Made by a program: the position numbers and the translations under genes. This document shows, one piece after another, positions 1 through 8,068 of a stretch of 64,000 bases of DNA; the first letter of the stretch is position 1; each line of letters starts with the position of its first letter. The stretch spans positions 1-64,000 of the forward strand of contig NZ_ML769304.1 of NCBI RefSeq assembly GCF_009720385.1. The letters are read 5' to 3'. The DNA is from Catellatospora vulcania. GTDB taxonomy: Bacteria; Actinomycetota; Actinomycetes; Mycobacteriales; Micromonosporaceae. The notes beneath the pieces were generated by a model. That model saw only the letters and a list, made by a program, of their open reading frames with translations. It searched no databases and had not been told where the DNA came from.

Positions 1-1
1 C

Positions 2-322
2 GACATCGAGGACTTCGACACCGCCATGGAGGAATGGCAGGAGCGGCTGTACGCGGTCTTCCTCGATCCGGGGTTCACCGGCGGCGCGATCTGCCTGGTC
101 CACTACGGGTGCGCGCAACGTGCCTGGCTGGTGATCAGCGGACCGGCCCGCGGGCAGATGTGGTCGGACTGCAGCTGCGACGAGCAGGACCTGGAACCGA
201 TGCTCGACGACGGCCACACCCCCGTCGGTTTCGGCACGTGGTACCTGAACTGGCTGGCCTCCGCCGAGGAGAACGTCGCCCAACGGGCCCTGATCCCGGC
301 TCGGGGCGACGATGGACGTTGA
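2..322 (+). CDS. SMI1/KNR4-like (SUKH) protein, C-terminal part
   Basis: The frame is open to the left edge of the window, so the true start lies outside; an internal ATG at 26 is probably not the start. The visible ~106 residues end in a pattern typical of SMI1/KNR4 family proteins: a strand with HYGCAQRAWLVISGP, then GQMWSDC, and a closing helix FGTWYLNWLASAE. SUKH proteins commonly act as cytosolic immunity proteins against polymorphic or contact-dependent toxins, but many are orphans. The stop overlaps the next gene by 11 bases, so the two are probably translated together. Family assignment is from pattern only; no toxin gene is visible. Confidence 0.7.
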   Translation, partial: DIEDFDTAMEEWQERLYAVFLDPGFTGGAICLVHYGCAQRAWLVISGPARGQMWSDCSCDEQDLEPMLDDGHTPVGFGTWYLNWLASAEENVAQRALIPARGDDGR

Positions 323-917
323 CGGCTTCTGGGCGGTCATCGCAGGCGCGCGGCGCCGCTGTAGAGGTGACTGGACCGGTGTCGCCGCGATCGTGGCCAG
401 GACGCTCACCTGGCTGCCGACCGAGGAGATCGCCGACTTCGCGCAGCTGCACGACCGCTTCGAACACGAGGCATACCGCGAAGACCTCGGGGCTGCCTGC
501 TATCTGATCAACGGCGGGTTCGACTCCGACGATCCATTCCTTTACTTCCGCAACTGGTTGATCGTGCAGGGCCGCGCGGTGTACGAGGCTGCGCTCGCCG
601 ACCCCGACAGCCTCGCCGACGTGCCCGCCGCGACGGCCGTCACCGCAACAGGCAACGACTTCGCCGACTGCCAGGAGTTCCTTCACGTCGCCGAGCACGC
701 CTGGGACCGCGTCACCGGCACCGAGGAAGGGGGCCTCTGGTACGAGCTGGAACGTCGGGAGTACCGGGTAATGCGGGACCGCGTCCCGCTTCCTGTCCGC
801 CGTCCGATCAAGCGGACCGACCGGAACCGGATGTTCGCGGCGCTGCCGCGCCTCGCCGAGCTGTTTTACGACCGCGCCATGCGCAGCCTCGGCACCGACT
901 GCACGCCAACGAGCTGA
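312..917 (+). CDS. DUF4240 family protein
   Basis: A 201-residue cytosolic protein. The start MDVDGFWAVI followed by FAQLHDRFEHEAY and then FLYFRNWLIVQGRAVYEAAL matches the arrangement of the DUF4240 family of actinomycetes, whose function is unknown. No signal peptide or membrane segment is present. The ATG lies inside the end of the preceding SMI1/KNR4 gene (11-base overlap), implying translational coupling. Members of this family often sit among orphan immunity genes, which is also the case here, but a role as an immunity protein is only inferred from location. Confidence 0.7.
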   Translation: MDVDGFWAVIAGARRRCRGDWTGVAAIVARTLTWLPTEEIADFAQLHDRFEHEAYREDLGAACYLINGGFDSDDPFLYFRNWLIVQGRAVYEAALADPDSLADVPAATAVTATGNDFADCQEFLHVAEHAWDRVTGTEEGGLWYELERREYRVMRDRVPLPVRRPIKRTDRNRMFAALPRLAELFYDRAMRSLGTDCTPTS

Positions 918-1036
918 CCCCCGTTCCGCGCTGCCCAGATGCGCCGAAGCAGAGCTGCGTCACCTGCGCACCAGGCAGCAGCTCGGCGTGGCACCATGAC
1001 CTGACCTTGCCTCGGGAATCAGAGAAACGGACACGC

Positions 1037-2233
1037 ATGGCCGCTGGCGAAGAACCCCGTACTGTCGAGCAGTGGCGGCGCTATCTCGCCGAGTACAGCG
1101 CCGACGTCCTGCGGGTCGCCGAAGACGACGAACTCGGCCAGGTCAGCGACGCTCAGCGGGCAAGTCGTTGGCTGGGCTTCGACGGTGCGAGCGCCGCACA
1201 GCTCGCGGTGCTGGAGCAGCGTCTGGGCACCGCGCTGCCGCCGAGCTACCGCTCGTTCCTGGCGGCATCCGACGGCTGGCTGAACATCTCCACGTTCATG
1301 TGGACCATGCGCACCACCGGCGACGTCGGCTGGCTCCGCGACGCCGACCCGGACCTGCTGGGCATCCTCCGGGAGCACGCCCCGCCGGAGGATGCGTCAC
1401 TGGGCGACCGCGCCCTGCTGGTCTCAGGCGACGGGGACGCCCAGTACTGGCTGCTCGACCCCGGTGACGTGTCACCAGACGGCGAATGGGCGGCCTACAT
1501 CTGGGCGAGCTGGTACCCCGGCCTCGGCGAGCGGCATGAATCGTTCGCCGCGCTCGTCGACGCCGAGCGGTCGTCGTTCGAGCAGCTCAACGGACGAGCC
1601 GGCCGGCCGGTCGATCCGGCAGGCGCAGCGGATCTGCTGGCTGCGGGGCGCAGCCTCACCTTGCAGGGCGATGCCGACGGCGCAGCCGACGCCTTCGCCC
1701 GCGCCGCAGACAAGGGCTCCGGCGCCGGCACATACCTGGCCGTCATGCTGAACGCATTCCTCGACCCGGCGACGGTGCACCATCAGATCCGCAACAGCAT
1801 CCTCGCCCACCCACACGTCGTCGAGGAAGTCGGCCTGGATCAGGTGCGGGCCGAGGCGGTGCCGCTCTTCCTCCATCGGTCGGCGATCGACCCGTACCGC
1901 AAGCTCTTCGCCGGCATCCTCACCGAGGAGGAGATGGACGCGGCCGACAGGTTCACACCACCACCGTTGCCCGAGCCCGCCGGCTTCCAGGACGCACTCG
2001 ACCGCGGGCGCCGGCTTCTCCGCGACGGACTCCCCGACCAGGCGTGGACTGTACTGGAAGCATCGCTGCCCGGGTGGCACGCGGACTCGCCACACCGCAT
2101 CGCACCGGTCATCCTGATCACCGACCCAGACCTACGTCACCTGATCACTCCCGAGCGCGCCCGAAAGATCCTGAAGACCCCACGAGCAACCCGACACTCT
2201 GTGATCGGCGCCCGAATCCACCCGGTGAACTGA
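1037..2233 (+). CDS. SMI1/KNR4-type protein with helical C-terminal extension
   Basis: About 398 residues from the ATG at 1037; an in-frame ATG at 1007 would add ten residues but has no clear ribosome site. Residues ~45-190 carry the SUKH fold signature, including LPPSYRSFLAASDGW and a late WYPGLGERHESFAALVDAE. The remainder is a helical region with a repeat-like block (GRSLTLQGDADGAADAFARAA) resembling a short TPR segment, then another similar block near residue 340 (GRRLLRDGLPDQAWTVLEAS). Cytosolic. A 119-base gap separates it from the DUF4240 gene. The combination of a SUKH head and TPR-like tail suggests a protein-binding role; the partner is unknown. Confidence 0.65.
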   Translation: MAAGEEPRTVEQWRRYLAEYSADVLRVAEDDELGQVSDAQRASRWLGFDGASAAQLAVLEQRLGTALPPSYRSFLAASDGWLNISTFMWTMRTTGDVGWLRDADPDLLGILREHAPPEDASLGDRALLVSGDGDAQYWLLDPGDVSPDGEWAAYIWASWYPGLGERHESFAALVDAERSSFEQLNGRAGRPVDPAGAADLLAAGRSLTLQGDADGAADAFARAADKGSGAGTYLAVMLNAFLDPATVHHQIRNSILAHPHVVEEVGLDQVRAEAVPLFLHRSAIDPYRKLFAGILTEEEMDAADRFTPPPLPEPAGFQDALDRGRRLLRDGLPDQAWTVLEASLPGWHADSPHRIAPVILITDPDLRHLITPERARKILKTPRATRHSVIGARIHPVN

Positions 2234-2295
2234 CCTACCGAGCGACGTACGATCATGCCGAGTAGCACGCGTCTCAGCACGCATGGAGGGCGCAG

Positions 2296-3228
2296 ATGTC
2301 GGCAATAGCCGTGCCGCAAATGGTATGGGAGCCGTCCGCGGCGGATCTGTCTGCAGGGCGATGCCCGCTGTGGTGGACGGTTGGCCCGTCAGGGGCGCTT
2401 GCCGTTCTGTTCGTCGATCGACGCCACCTCAGGCAGGTGCCCTACATCAAAGGCTGGGTCGGCTTGATCCCCGAGGTCCCGTTCGGCGGCGTACTCGTGA
2501 TTCGGAACACCGATGGATCGGTGCAGCGCCGGACCATCGAGTCCCTCCCGATGGGAACGAGTCACATCGCGCTCCTACCGAATGACCGGATCTTGATCGT
2601 GGGTGGTCGCGCTGATCGGGATGATACGGGCGCGTGGACGCCGAACGCGCTGGTGCTCTCCCCGGACGGCGAGCAGCAGAACACCTTCTGCATCGGCGAC
2701 GACATCGACGTCTTGGTCACCGACCAGAGTGGAGCAATCTGGGCTGCCTACGGCGATGAGGGCATCTACGGAGGCCATCCACAGTCAGCAGCCGGACTTG
2801 CGGGCTGGACCGACCGAGGTCGGGTCGCCTGGGCGCCGAAGGGCCGGTTGCCAGAATGGCCGTTGGCCGGTTGCGCCGCCGCCACGGAGGACGATCAGGT
2901 GTGGTTGGCGTGGTATTCCAACGCCGGTGCCGACGGTACCTTCTTGACGCGGATCTCGCCGCTGACAGGTGAAATGACCAGCTGGCGCAGTCCCGTGCCG
3001 TCTCCCGACGGGCTGGCCGTACGAGGCGACCGCGCGGTCCTGACCCGCCGGAACCACAATGAGCAGTCGACCGAAGTTTTCCGCGCCGTGCTGGTCGGCG
3101 ATTCGTGGATCGTCACAGAACGCCACAAGACAGCGGTACCCGGTCGCGTCGTGTTGCGATGCGGCCAGGGACGCGACGGCCACCTTTGGCTACGAGCCGG
3201 CGACGTATGGCTCCGTATCGAGGCATGA
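2296..3228 (+). CDS. Hypothetical beta-propeller-like protein
   Basis: A 310-residue protein I cannot place in a named family. The sequence has repeated short strands around phrases such as RILIVGGRADRD, LVTDQSGAIWAAYGDEGIYG, EDDQVWLAWYSNAG and GQGRDGHLWLRAGDVWLRIE. Repeated GxxWLxW-type strands spaced 40-60 residues apart are typical of beta-propellers. There is no signal peptide, so it is probably cytosolic. The start at 2296 follows a GGAGG ribosome site at about 2285. It lies between a SUKH-type gene and a DUF1963 gene in the same direction and may belong to the same group of orphan binding proteins. Confidence 0.6.
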   Translation: MSAIAVPQMVWEPSAADLSAGRCPLWWTVGPSGALAVLFVDRRHLRQVPYIKGWVGLIPEVPFGGVLVIRNTDGSVQRRTIESLPMGTSHIALLPNDRILIVGGRADRDDTGAWTPNALVLSPDGEQQNTFCIGDDIDVLVTDQSGAIWAAYGDEGIYGGHPQSAAGLAGWTDRGRVAWAPKGRLPEWPLAGCAAATEDDQVWLAWYSNAGADGTFLTRISPLTGEMTSWRSPVPSPDGLAVRGDRAVLTRRNHNEQSTEVFRAVLVGDSWIVTERHKTAVPGRVVLRCGQGRDGHLWLRAGDVWLRIEA

Positions 3229-3301
3229 GCGTGGCCTGGCAACCGACCCCCGGACATCACATGCACCCTCGGCCCTCGAGCGGGCATTGACCGAGGCTGT
3301 G

Positions 3302-4108
3302 ATGCAGGCGATCATGCCGTTGAGGCAGCGTCATGGAGGAAGGGCGCCGGTGATGTGGTGGCATGGGTTGCGGCGGTCCCCCTCGGTGGCGGGGCCTTAC
3401 GACGCGTGGCTGACGCCGCGGCTGGAGATGACGTGGCGCAGCAGCGCCAAGCCGATCGACGCTCTGGTGGCCAAGCTCGGTGGTCAGCCAGTCTGGTTGG
3501 ACGAGCCGTTCTGGCCGGTCTCGGCGTCCTCCGGCGCACCGATGACATTCGTCGGCCAGTTCCCGCTACCAGGCCCGCAGGCGCGCATGGGCTATCTGTT
3601 CATCGCGCAGGACGACGACGGAGCGCTGACGTTCGAGCCGGAGGCCGGCGAGAACGCGCTGCTCGTGCAGCCGAACGGCCGCGTGCCGGCGTTCGTGACG
3701 GGGCTACACGTCAGCACTGGGCCGTCGCTGTGGCGGCGCGGGCTCACATGGACTGAGCGTGTCCCCGTTGAGCTGCACATCGATGCTCATCCTGCCGAGC
3801 GGACAACCCAGCGCGCCGTCGAGCGTGAAGCCGCGCTGCAGGCGGCGGCGCGTCGAGGCGAGGTGTCCGACCCGGACGAGGGCCATGACGCGGACTGGGT
3901 CGAGTGTCGCAGCCACGTGGGTGGTCCGCCGCTGTGCTGGCAGCCGTGGACTACCCGTGTCAACCCATCGTGGCGGTTCTTCTTCCAGTTGGACGGCGCG
4001 GAAGGTTGCGGCGAGGACGCGTACGCGCTCAACTTCGGCGGCGGCACCGGATACGCGTTCTTGAGCGCCGACGAACGAGAGGGCAGGTTCCTCTGGGACT
4101 GTGTGTGA
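3302..4108 (+). CDS. DUF1963 (YwqG-like) family protein
   Basis: 268 residues from the ATG at 3302 (a GTG directly before it is equally possible). DUF1963 features: an early LGGQPVWL segment, a hydrophobic FVGQFPLP strand, GYLFIAQDDD, and the family-typical ending FGGGTGYAFLSADEREGRFLWDCV, split here around GGGTGYAFL and FLWDCV. DUF1963/YwqG proteins are cytosolic, of unknown biochemical function, and frequent in bacterial immunity gene arrays. The frame stays open upstream of 3302, but that part overlaps the previous gene and does not look family-like, so the shorter start is chosen. Confidence 0.7.
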   Translation: MQAIMPLRQRHGGRAPVMWWHGLRRSPSVAGPYDAWLTPRLEMTWRSSAKPIDALVAKLGGQPVWLDEPFWPVSASSGAPMTFVGQFPLPGPQARMGYLFIAQDDDGALTFEPEAGENALLVQPNGRVPAFVTGLHVSTGPSLWRRGLTWTERVPVELHIDAHPAERTTQRAVEREAALQAAARRGEVSDPDEGHDADWVECRSHVGGPPLCWQPWTTRVNPSWRFFFQLDGAEGCGEDAYALNFGGGTGYAFLSADEREGRFLWDCV

Positions 4109-4176
4109 CGCTCGTGCCGTGAATGTGAGTACGACCCGATCCGCCCGATCTTCTGCGCCTTGATCTGGCCGAGGCG

Positions 4177-4352
4177 CGGAGGTCGCCGACATCGCCTCGA
4201 TCGCAGCCCTCCCGGCCTTGCGGGTGCTCATCCTCAACGCCGGCCAATGGGACGGACTCCTGACGACCGGCTGGACACCGCAGAAGCTGGCTGCCGTCGG
4301 TCTGGGCGGGTACGCGAGCCTCGCCCAGTCCGCCACCTGGCTGACCACCATT
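4177..4352 (+). pseudogene. C-terminal remnant of a leucine-rich-like protein
   Basis: One frame reads a short stretch with real protein character: ALPALRVLILNAGQWDGLL, then TGWTPQKLAAVGLGG and SLAQSATWL. The LPALRVLIL pattern resembles a leucine-rich strand and the rest a family tail. There is no start, and the frame runs into transposase debris at about 4352, so this is a gene end that was cut by insertion. The original function cannot be told. Confidence 0.4.
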
Positions 4353-4558
4353 CAGACTACTGGAGCAGGAGAACGAGGTCCTGCGCCGGGCCGCGGCGTC
4401 CCTGTCGCAGGCGTACCTGCCGGGAAAGGATCTACCCGCTCGTGGCCGCTTCTGCCGCCCACGGCATCCCCGTCGCGGTGACGTGCCGGGTCTTGAAGAT
4501 CGCCCGCCAGCATTACTACCGGTGGGTTGCCCGACCAGTAGCCGCAGCTGAGTACTAG
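4353..4558 (+). mobile_element. IS3-family transposase debris
   Basis: Two adjoining pieces of an IS3-type element. The first encodes the coiled end of OrfA, beginning LEQENEVLRRAAASL. The second encodes the beginning of OrfB, with IYPLVAASAAHGIPVAVTC and VLKIARQHYYRWVARPV, a pattern common in actinobacterial IS3 elements. The catalytic DDE part of OrfB is missing, and the following sequence is the edge of a different (IS5-type) element. This is a dead relic; the later insertion probably removed the rest. Confidence 0.65.
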
Positions 4559-4578
4559 CGCCTGTTTCATTAGCGGGG

Positions 4579-5464
4579 TCAGAGCCATTCGTTGATCGCG
4601 GCGATGTTGAAGGTGGCCTGGTAGCGGACGGCGAGCTTGTCGTATCGGGTGGCCAGGCCGCGGTTGCGCTTGAGCCGGTTGATGCCGCACTCGACGGCGT
4701 GGCGCTGCTTGTAGACCTCGGGGTCGAAGGTCGGCGGCCGTCCGCCCTTCGGCCCCTTCTTGCGCCGGTTGGCTGCCTGGTCGTCCTTGATCGGGGTCGT
4801 CGCCTTGATCCCGCGCCGTCGCAGGTGCTCCCTGTTGGCGGCCGAGCTGTACGCCTTGTCGGCCAGGACCCGGTCCGGGCGGGTCCGCGGACGCCCGCCG
4901 CCGAGGCGTGGTACCCGGATGCGGGCCAGGACCCGGGTGAACTGCGGACTGTCACCACGCTGCCCACCGGTCACCACCACGGCGAGGGGTTTCTGGCCTT
5001 GCTCGCCAGCCCAGGTGCAGCTTCGCCCCGGGAACGGGGCCCAGAGCGTGGTCGGCGGGCTCGTCCTCGACGCCGCCGGGCGGCTCCTTCTGCTCCTGCG
5101 GCCGGGTCCGGGCGCCGGCGGCGTGCTGATGAGCGCGGGTGATCGTGGAGTCGACGCTGACATCCCAGTCGATCAGCCCGGCCGCATCGGCGTGGGTTTG
5201 CAGGCCAGTGAGGATCTGCTGCCAGATCCCGCCGCGCTGCCAGCGGCGAAACAGCCCGTACACGGTCTGCCAAGGTCCGTACAGGTCGGGCACGTCGCGC
5301 CAAGGGCAGCCGACCCGCACCCGCCAACGGATCCCGTCGATGAGCTGGCGTTTGTCCCACTTCGGCGGCCAGCCCGGCTTCTTGCCCTTGGGCAGCAGCG
5401 GTTCCAGCGCCGCCCATTGCGAGTCGGTCAGGTCGTGCCGCCTCGCCGCCGGTATGGTGGCCAC
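4579..5464 (-). pseudogene. IS5-family transposase, frameshifted
   Basis: Two overlapping reading frames make up one transposase. The first (GTG at 5464) starts MATIPAARRHDLTDSQWAAL and includes GCPWRDVPDLYGPWQTVYG and the DDE aspartate in [15 protein letters not shown]. The second, a different frame ending at 4579, carries [15 protein letters not shown], the second aspartate region LADKAYSS and [21 protein letters not shown] with the glutamate. The frames switch near 4995-5030, where the usual GRSRGG...TK motif is garbled by small insertions and deletions and no slippery run is present. I read this as mutation, not programmed frameshifting. Confidence 0.75.
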
Positions 5465-5518
5465 GAGGTCTCCGGCTTTCGTTCTTCTTGGTCGTTGAAC
5501 GGTCTACCGGAGACCTCG
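5464..5518. repeat. 12-bp palindrome over the IS5 transposase start
   Basis: Arms cgaggtctccgg (5464-5475) and ccggagacctcg (5507-5518) are perfect inverted repeats with a 31-base loop. One arm covers the GTG start codon of the transposase. In RNA read from outside the element this would fold and hide the start, a known way for insertion sequences to avoid activation by neighbouring promoters. That role is inferred. Confidence 0.7.
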
Positions 5519-5581
5519 CCGCTTGTCGATCATTGACACGCCTTGAGCGCAAGCCTTCTCTGCAACCGGGTCCATCGCAGG

Positions 5582-6007
5582 TCACCTGCCGTCGAAGCCC
5601 CGAAACGTGCCAAACTCGTCTGCGGCGTCTGCGAAATCGGCGAAGTCCAGGTTCGCGATGCTCAGATTGGTGGAGACGTCCGGGAACCAGCGGGGTGGCA
5701 ACCGGAAAGAACGCCCGGGTTCGTCGAAGAGGTCAACCGCCAGCAGCAGGTGCTCCTCGTCAGCCATGCAGACGGCATCGGCCAGGAACAAGTAAGTGAC
5801 CTTGTCCCCGTCGTCGGCTGCGGCATCTGCCTCGACCAGCGCCTGAACCGACACCCCGGCGTATGCCGGATCGCTGACGTATGTCGCGCTGCGGTGTCCG
5901 CCGGAGCCGTCGACCGCAGCCTTGGCCGCAGCCCAAGCTGCCTCGTCGCCAAAGTCTGATCGCAGGACCAGAGACGTCAAATCCTCGGGCTGAGGCAGAG
6001 AAGCCAT
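5582..6007 (-). CDS. DUF6924 family protein
   Basis: A complete 141-residue cytosolic protein. Pattern: LTSLVLRSDFGDEAAWAAAK, a central KVTYLFLADAVCM, EEHLLLAVDLFDEPGRSFR, and the end NLSIANLDFADFADAADEFG. This matches the DUF6924 family of actinomycetes, small acidic proteins of unknown function often found beside SUKH and DUF1963 genes. It lies between the remains of an IS5 element on its 3' side and the IS630-type unit only 50 bases upstream of its start, so its native promoter may have been separated from it. Confidence 0.7.
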   Translation of the reverse strand: MASLPQPEDLTSLVLRSDFGDEAAWAAAKAAVDGSGGHRSATYVSDPAYAGVSVQALVEADAAADDGDKVTYLFLADAVCMADEEHLLLAVDLFDEPGRSFRLPPRWFPDVSTNLSIANLDFADFADAADEFGTFRGFDGR

Positions 6008-6056
6008 GTCCGTGATCTTCCCATCCCGAACCTACCCACTTTGAAAACGCGGCCTA

Positions 6057-6089
6057 GTGCAGCACCGCGTTAGTTCGTGGGGGTCATGC
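6057..6089 (+). repeat. Left terminal inverted repeat of the IS630-type unit
   Basis: Begins gtgcagcaccgcgttagttc directly after TA at 6055-6056. It pairs with 8033-8066 except for one missing base in the run after the first 21 positions. Confidence 0.8.
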
Positions 6090-6125
6090 AGCCTTTGGTA
6101 GGGGTGCCGGGGCTGTCGGTGGGTC

Positions 6126-6569
6126 TTGGCCGTGGTGTTCCTGCCAGATCGAGTGGTTTCCGGATTCGGTCTGAGCAGCGAGAATGTCCAGGTGGACGAA
6201 GACACTCGACGTGCAGAGCAGGTGGTGGAAGCGGCCCGGCGTCTGTTCATGTCAGAAGGACTGCGCCTCTTCACGTGCCTGGAACCCTTTGAGCACGGCT
6301 GCATGGTTCACGTCGACTTCTTCGACGAGGAGGCCGGCGAGGACGGGGATGGGCTCACCTTCACTGTCAGCGCGCGAGACACCTGCATAGAGGTCCTCGA
6401 TCCGCACGACCGCCACATGCAAGAGCCGGAACTCCTGGAGTACCTGATCATGAGGGCGCGGGGAGCCACTCCTCGTCAGGCAATCGCCGCCGTCGAAGGC
6501 GCCAGACTCAGACGGTCCCGGTGGTGGCAGCGCCCTATGCTGCGCCGCTCGAATGCGTCGGGGGTGTGA
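6126..6569 (+). CDS. Hypothetical passenger protein of the IS630-type unit
   Basis: Up to 147 residues; the first possible start is a TTG at 6126, with GTG codons at 6132 and 6135-6140 nearby, and the beginning lies inside the degenerate left IS630 end, so the gene may have lost its original start. The body (EDTRRAEQVVEAARRLFMSE, a central FDEEAGEDGDGLTFTVSAR, and GATPRQAIAAVEGARLRR) looks like a small soluble helix-strand protein. I do not recognise a family. It converges with the next gene and overlaps its 3' end by 35 bases. Confidence 0.45.
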   Translation: MAVVFLPDRVVSGFGLSSENVQVDEDTRRAEQVVEAARRLFMSEGLRLFTCLEPFEHGCMVHVDFFDEEAGEDGDGLTFTVSARDTCIEVLDPHDRHMQEPELLEYLIMRARGATPRQAIAAVEGARLRRSRWWQRPMLRRSNASGV

Positions 6570-6903
6570 GCCAGGCGGTCGGGTCGTCGAGGTAGAGGCC
6601 GCAGGCGCAGTCCAGGGCTTCCTCCGGGCTGCCCGCAGGCAGCCCGGAGGGCAGGACACTGTCCTGGTAGCCGTCGCGGCTGGCGAGGTAGATCGCGAAG
6701 CCCCAGGTGTGCAGGACGCCGTTGAACCGCAGCCGGCACAACGGCTGCACCTGCCCGTCAGGCATGACAGCGTCGACGTAGGCGAACCCGGCCCGGTAGC
6801 GCACCTGGACCTTCGACAGCTGGGGCCAGCGCGATGCGGCGTGCTCGTCGAGTCGTTGCCGCAGGTGATGCTGCATCGATTCCGGCGGGTTCTTCTTGGC
6901 CAT
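6535..6903 (-). CDS. Conserved actinomycete hypothetical protein
   Basis: About 122 residues from the ATG at 6903; an earlier in-frame ATG at 6939 would add twelve residues. The beginning MAKKNPPESMQHHLRQRL and the middle VRYRAGFAYVDAVMPDG, LCRLRFNG and WGFAIYLASRDGYQDS, then LPAGSPEEALDCACGLYL, resemble a small soluble protein family that I have seen widely in actinomycetes, function unknown. It is complete. It lies between the left IS630 end and the IS630 transposase, pointing away from the transposase, and is a candidate cargo gene. Confidence 0.6.
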   Translation of the reverse strand: MAKKNPPESMQHHLRQRLDEHAASRWPQLSKVQVRYRAGFAYVDAVMPDGQVQPLCRLRFNGVLHTWGFAIYLASRDGYQDSVLPSGLPAGSPEEALDCACGLYLDDPTAWLTPPTHSSGAA

Positions 6904-6982
6904 GAGCTCATGCTGCCGGAACCGGTCGGGATCGGCCACGATGTCCTGACCGTGTCAGGATGATCGATGGCAGGAGCGGCTC

Positions 6983-8038
6983 GTGGCCGTGCTGGCTGTA
7001 CCCGTGTCACTCGACGAGCCCACCCGCGCTGAACTGCAGCGGATCGTGCGTGCCGGCACCTCGCAGGTCCGGAGGGTGCAACGCGTCAGGATCGTCCTCG
7101 CAGCCGCCGAAGGCACCCCGAACGCGCGTATTGCCGCGGACCTGCACGTCAACCCCGACACGGTCCGCAAGTGGCGGGGCCGGTTCGCCAAGGCGGGCCT
7201 GGCCGCACTCGCCGACGCGAAACGGTCCGGTCGGCCTCGCCGCTACGGCGTCCAGCAGCGGGTGCGGGTCGTCGCTGTGGCGACCTGCGCCCCAGCGTTC
7301 CCGGAAGCGACCTGGTCTCACCGGCGCATCGCCGCGCACCTGGCCGACCTGGCGATCTCCGCGTCGCAGGTCGGACGGATCCTGGCCGACTGCGATCTGC
7401 GACCCCATCGGGTACGCGGCTGGATCACCCGCAGAGACGATCCGCTGTTCTGGTCCCGCGCCGCCGACGTGTGCGACCTCTACCTCAACCCACCACCCGG
7501 CGCGGTCGTGCTGTCCATCGACGAGAAGACTGCCATCGCCGCCCGATCCCGCAAACACCCCGGCCAGGCCGCCGCCCGAGGACGGCCCGCCCGGCAGGAG
7601 TTCGAGTACATCCGCCACGGCACCGTGTCCATCATCGCCGCACTCGAGGTCGGCACCGGCGAGGTCCTCACCGAGACGATCACCGGCAACGACGCGGCGA
7701 CCTTCCAGCGCTTCCTGACCATGCTCGACCGGTCCATCGACCCCTCCCGCCAGATCCACGTCGTGCTGGACAACTGGTCCTCCCACGTCGCCAAGACCAC
7801 CCGCGCCTGGCTGGCCGCACACCCACGCTGGCACGTGCACCCGACCCCGGTCCACGCCTCGTGGTTGAACCAGGTGGAGCTGTACTTCTCCGCGCTGACC
7901 CGCCGCGTCCTACGCCATGGCGACTTCAGCTCCCGCACCGACCTCATCAACAAGATCGAAACCTACGTGATCGAGAAGAACACCACCACCACGCCATACC
8001 GATGGACCTACGACGGCACCCCACTCAAGGCCGCATGA
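6983..8038 (+). CDS. IS630-family transposase
   Basis: 351 residues from a GTG start, intact. An N-terminal helix-turn-helix region includes ARIAADLHVNPDTVRKWRGRF (about residues 48-68), followed by SHRRIAAHLADLAISASQVGR as a second HTH-like segment. The DDE catalytic core is complete: aspartate in LSIDEKTAIAAR, aspartate in VVLDNWSSH, glutamate in SWLNQVELYFS. The stop lies within the first bases of the right inverted repeat. A 7-bp palindrome (tcctgac-cgt-gtcagga, 6944-6960) precedes the start and may be a regulatory site. The enzyme should be active and would target TA. Confidence 0.85.
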   Translation: MAVLAVPVSLDEPTRAELQRIVRAGTSQVRRVQRVRIVLAAAEGTPNARIAADLHVNPDTVRKWRGRFAKAGLAALADAKRSGRPRRYGVQQRVRVVAVATCAPAFPEATWSHRRIAAHLADLAISASQVGRILADCDLRPHRVRGWITRRDDPLFWSRAADVCDLYLNPPPGAVVLSIDEKTAIAARSRKHPGQAAARGRPARQEFEYIRHGTVSIIAALEVGTGEVLTETITGNDAATFQRFLTMLDRSIDPSRQIHVVLDNWSSHVAKTTRAWLAAHPRWHVHPTPVHASWLNQVELYFSALTRRVLRHGDFSSRTDLINKIETYVIEKNTTTTPYRWTYDGTPLKAA

Positions 8039-8066
8039 CCCCCGACGAACTAACGCGGTGCTGCAC
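8033..8066 (-). repeat. Right terminal inverted repeat of the IS630-type unit
   Basis: 34 bases, ending ...gcggtgctgcac immediately before TA at 8067-8068. It overlaps the last six bases of the transposase gene. Confidence 0.8.
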
Positions 8067-8068
8067 TA

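Larger units (their letters stand above)
4559..5518 (-). mobile_element. Decayed IS5-family insertion sequence
   Basis: The element reads leftward. Its 3' side begins near 4559 with a sequence (cctgtttcattagcgg) typical of the outer end of actinobacterial IS5-type elements, 20 bases beyond the transposase stop. The matching inverted copy is not found on the other side: past the 12-bp palindrome ending at 5518 only a weak resemblance is visible near 5530. The element therefore looks incomplete at its right end, which agrees with its broken transposase. Borders are approximate. Confidence 0.6.
6057..8066. mobile_element. IS630-type unit with two passenger ORFs
   Basis: The outer ends are inverted copies of each other (33 and 34 bases, one-base difference in length) and each is flanked directly by TA (6055-6056 and 8067-8068), the target duplication expected of IS630/Tc1-type transposition. 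The intact transposase occupies only the right half, so a normal IS630 of about 1.1 kb does not explain the 2.0-kb unit. Similarity of the left side to the transposase 3' end continues weakly beyond the inverted repeat, so the left border is probably the end of a second, mostly deleted IS630 copy in opposite orientation. The structure is therefore composite-like. Confidence 0.65.

Noticed and set aside
4995-5030. Programmed ribosomal frameshift in the IS5-type transposase
   Set aside because: No slippery run, and the conserved GRSRGG region itself is damaged by small insertions and deletions.
5519-5560. Right inverted end of the IS5-type element
   Set aside because: Only about seven of eleven bases match the left end; not enough to call.
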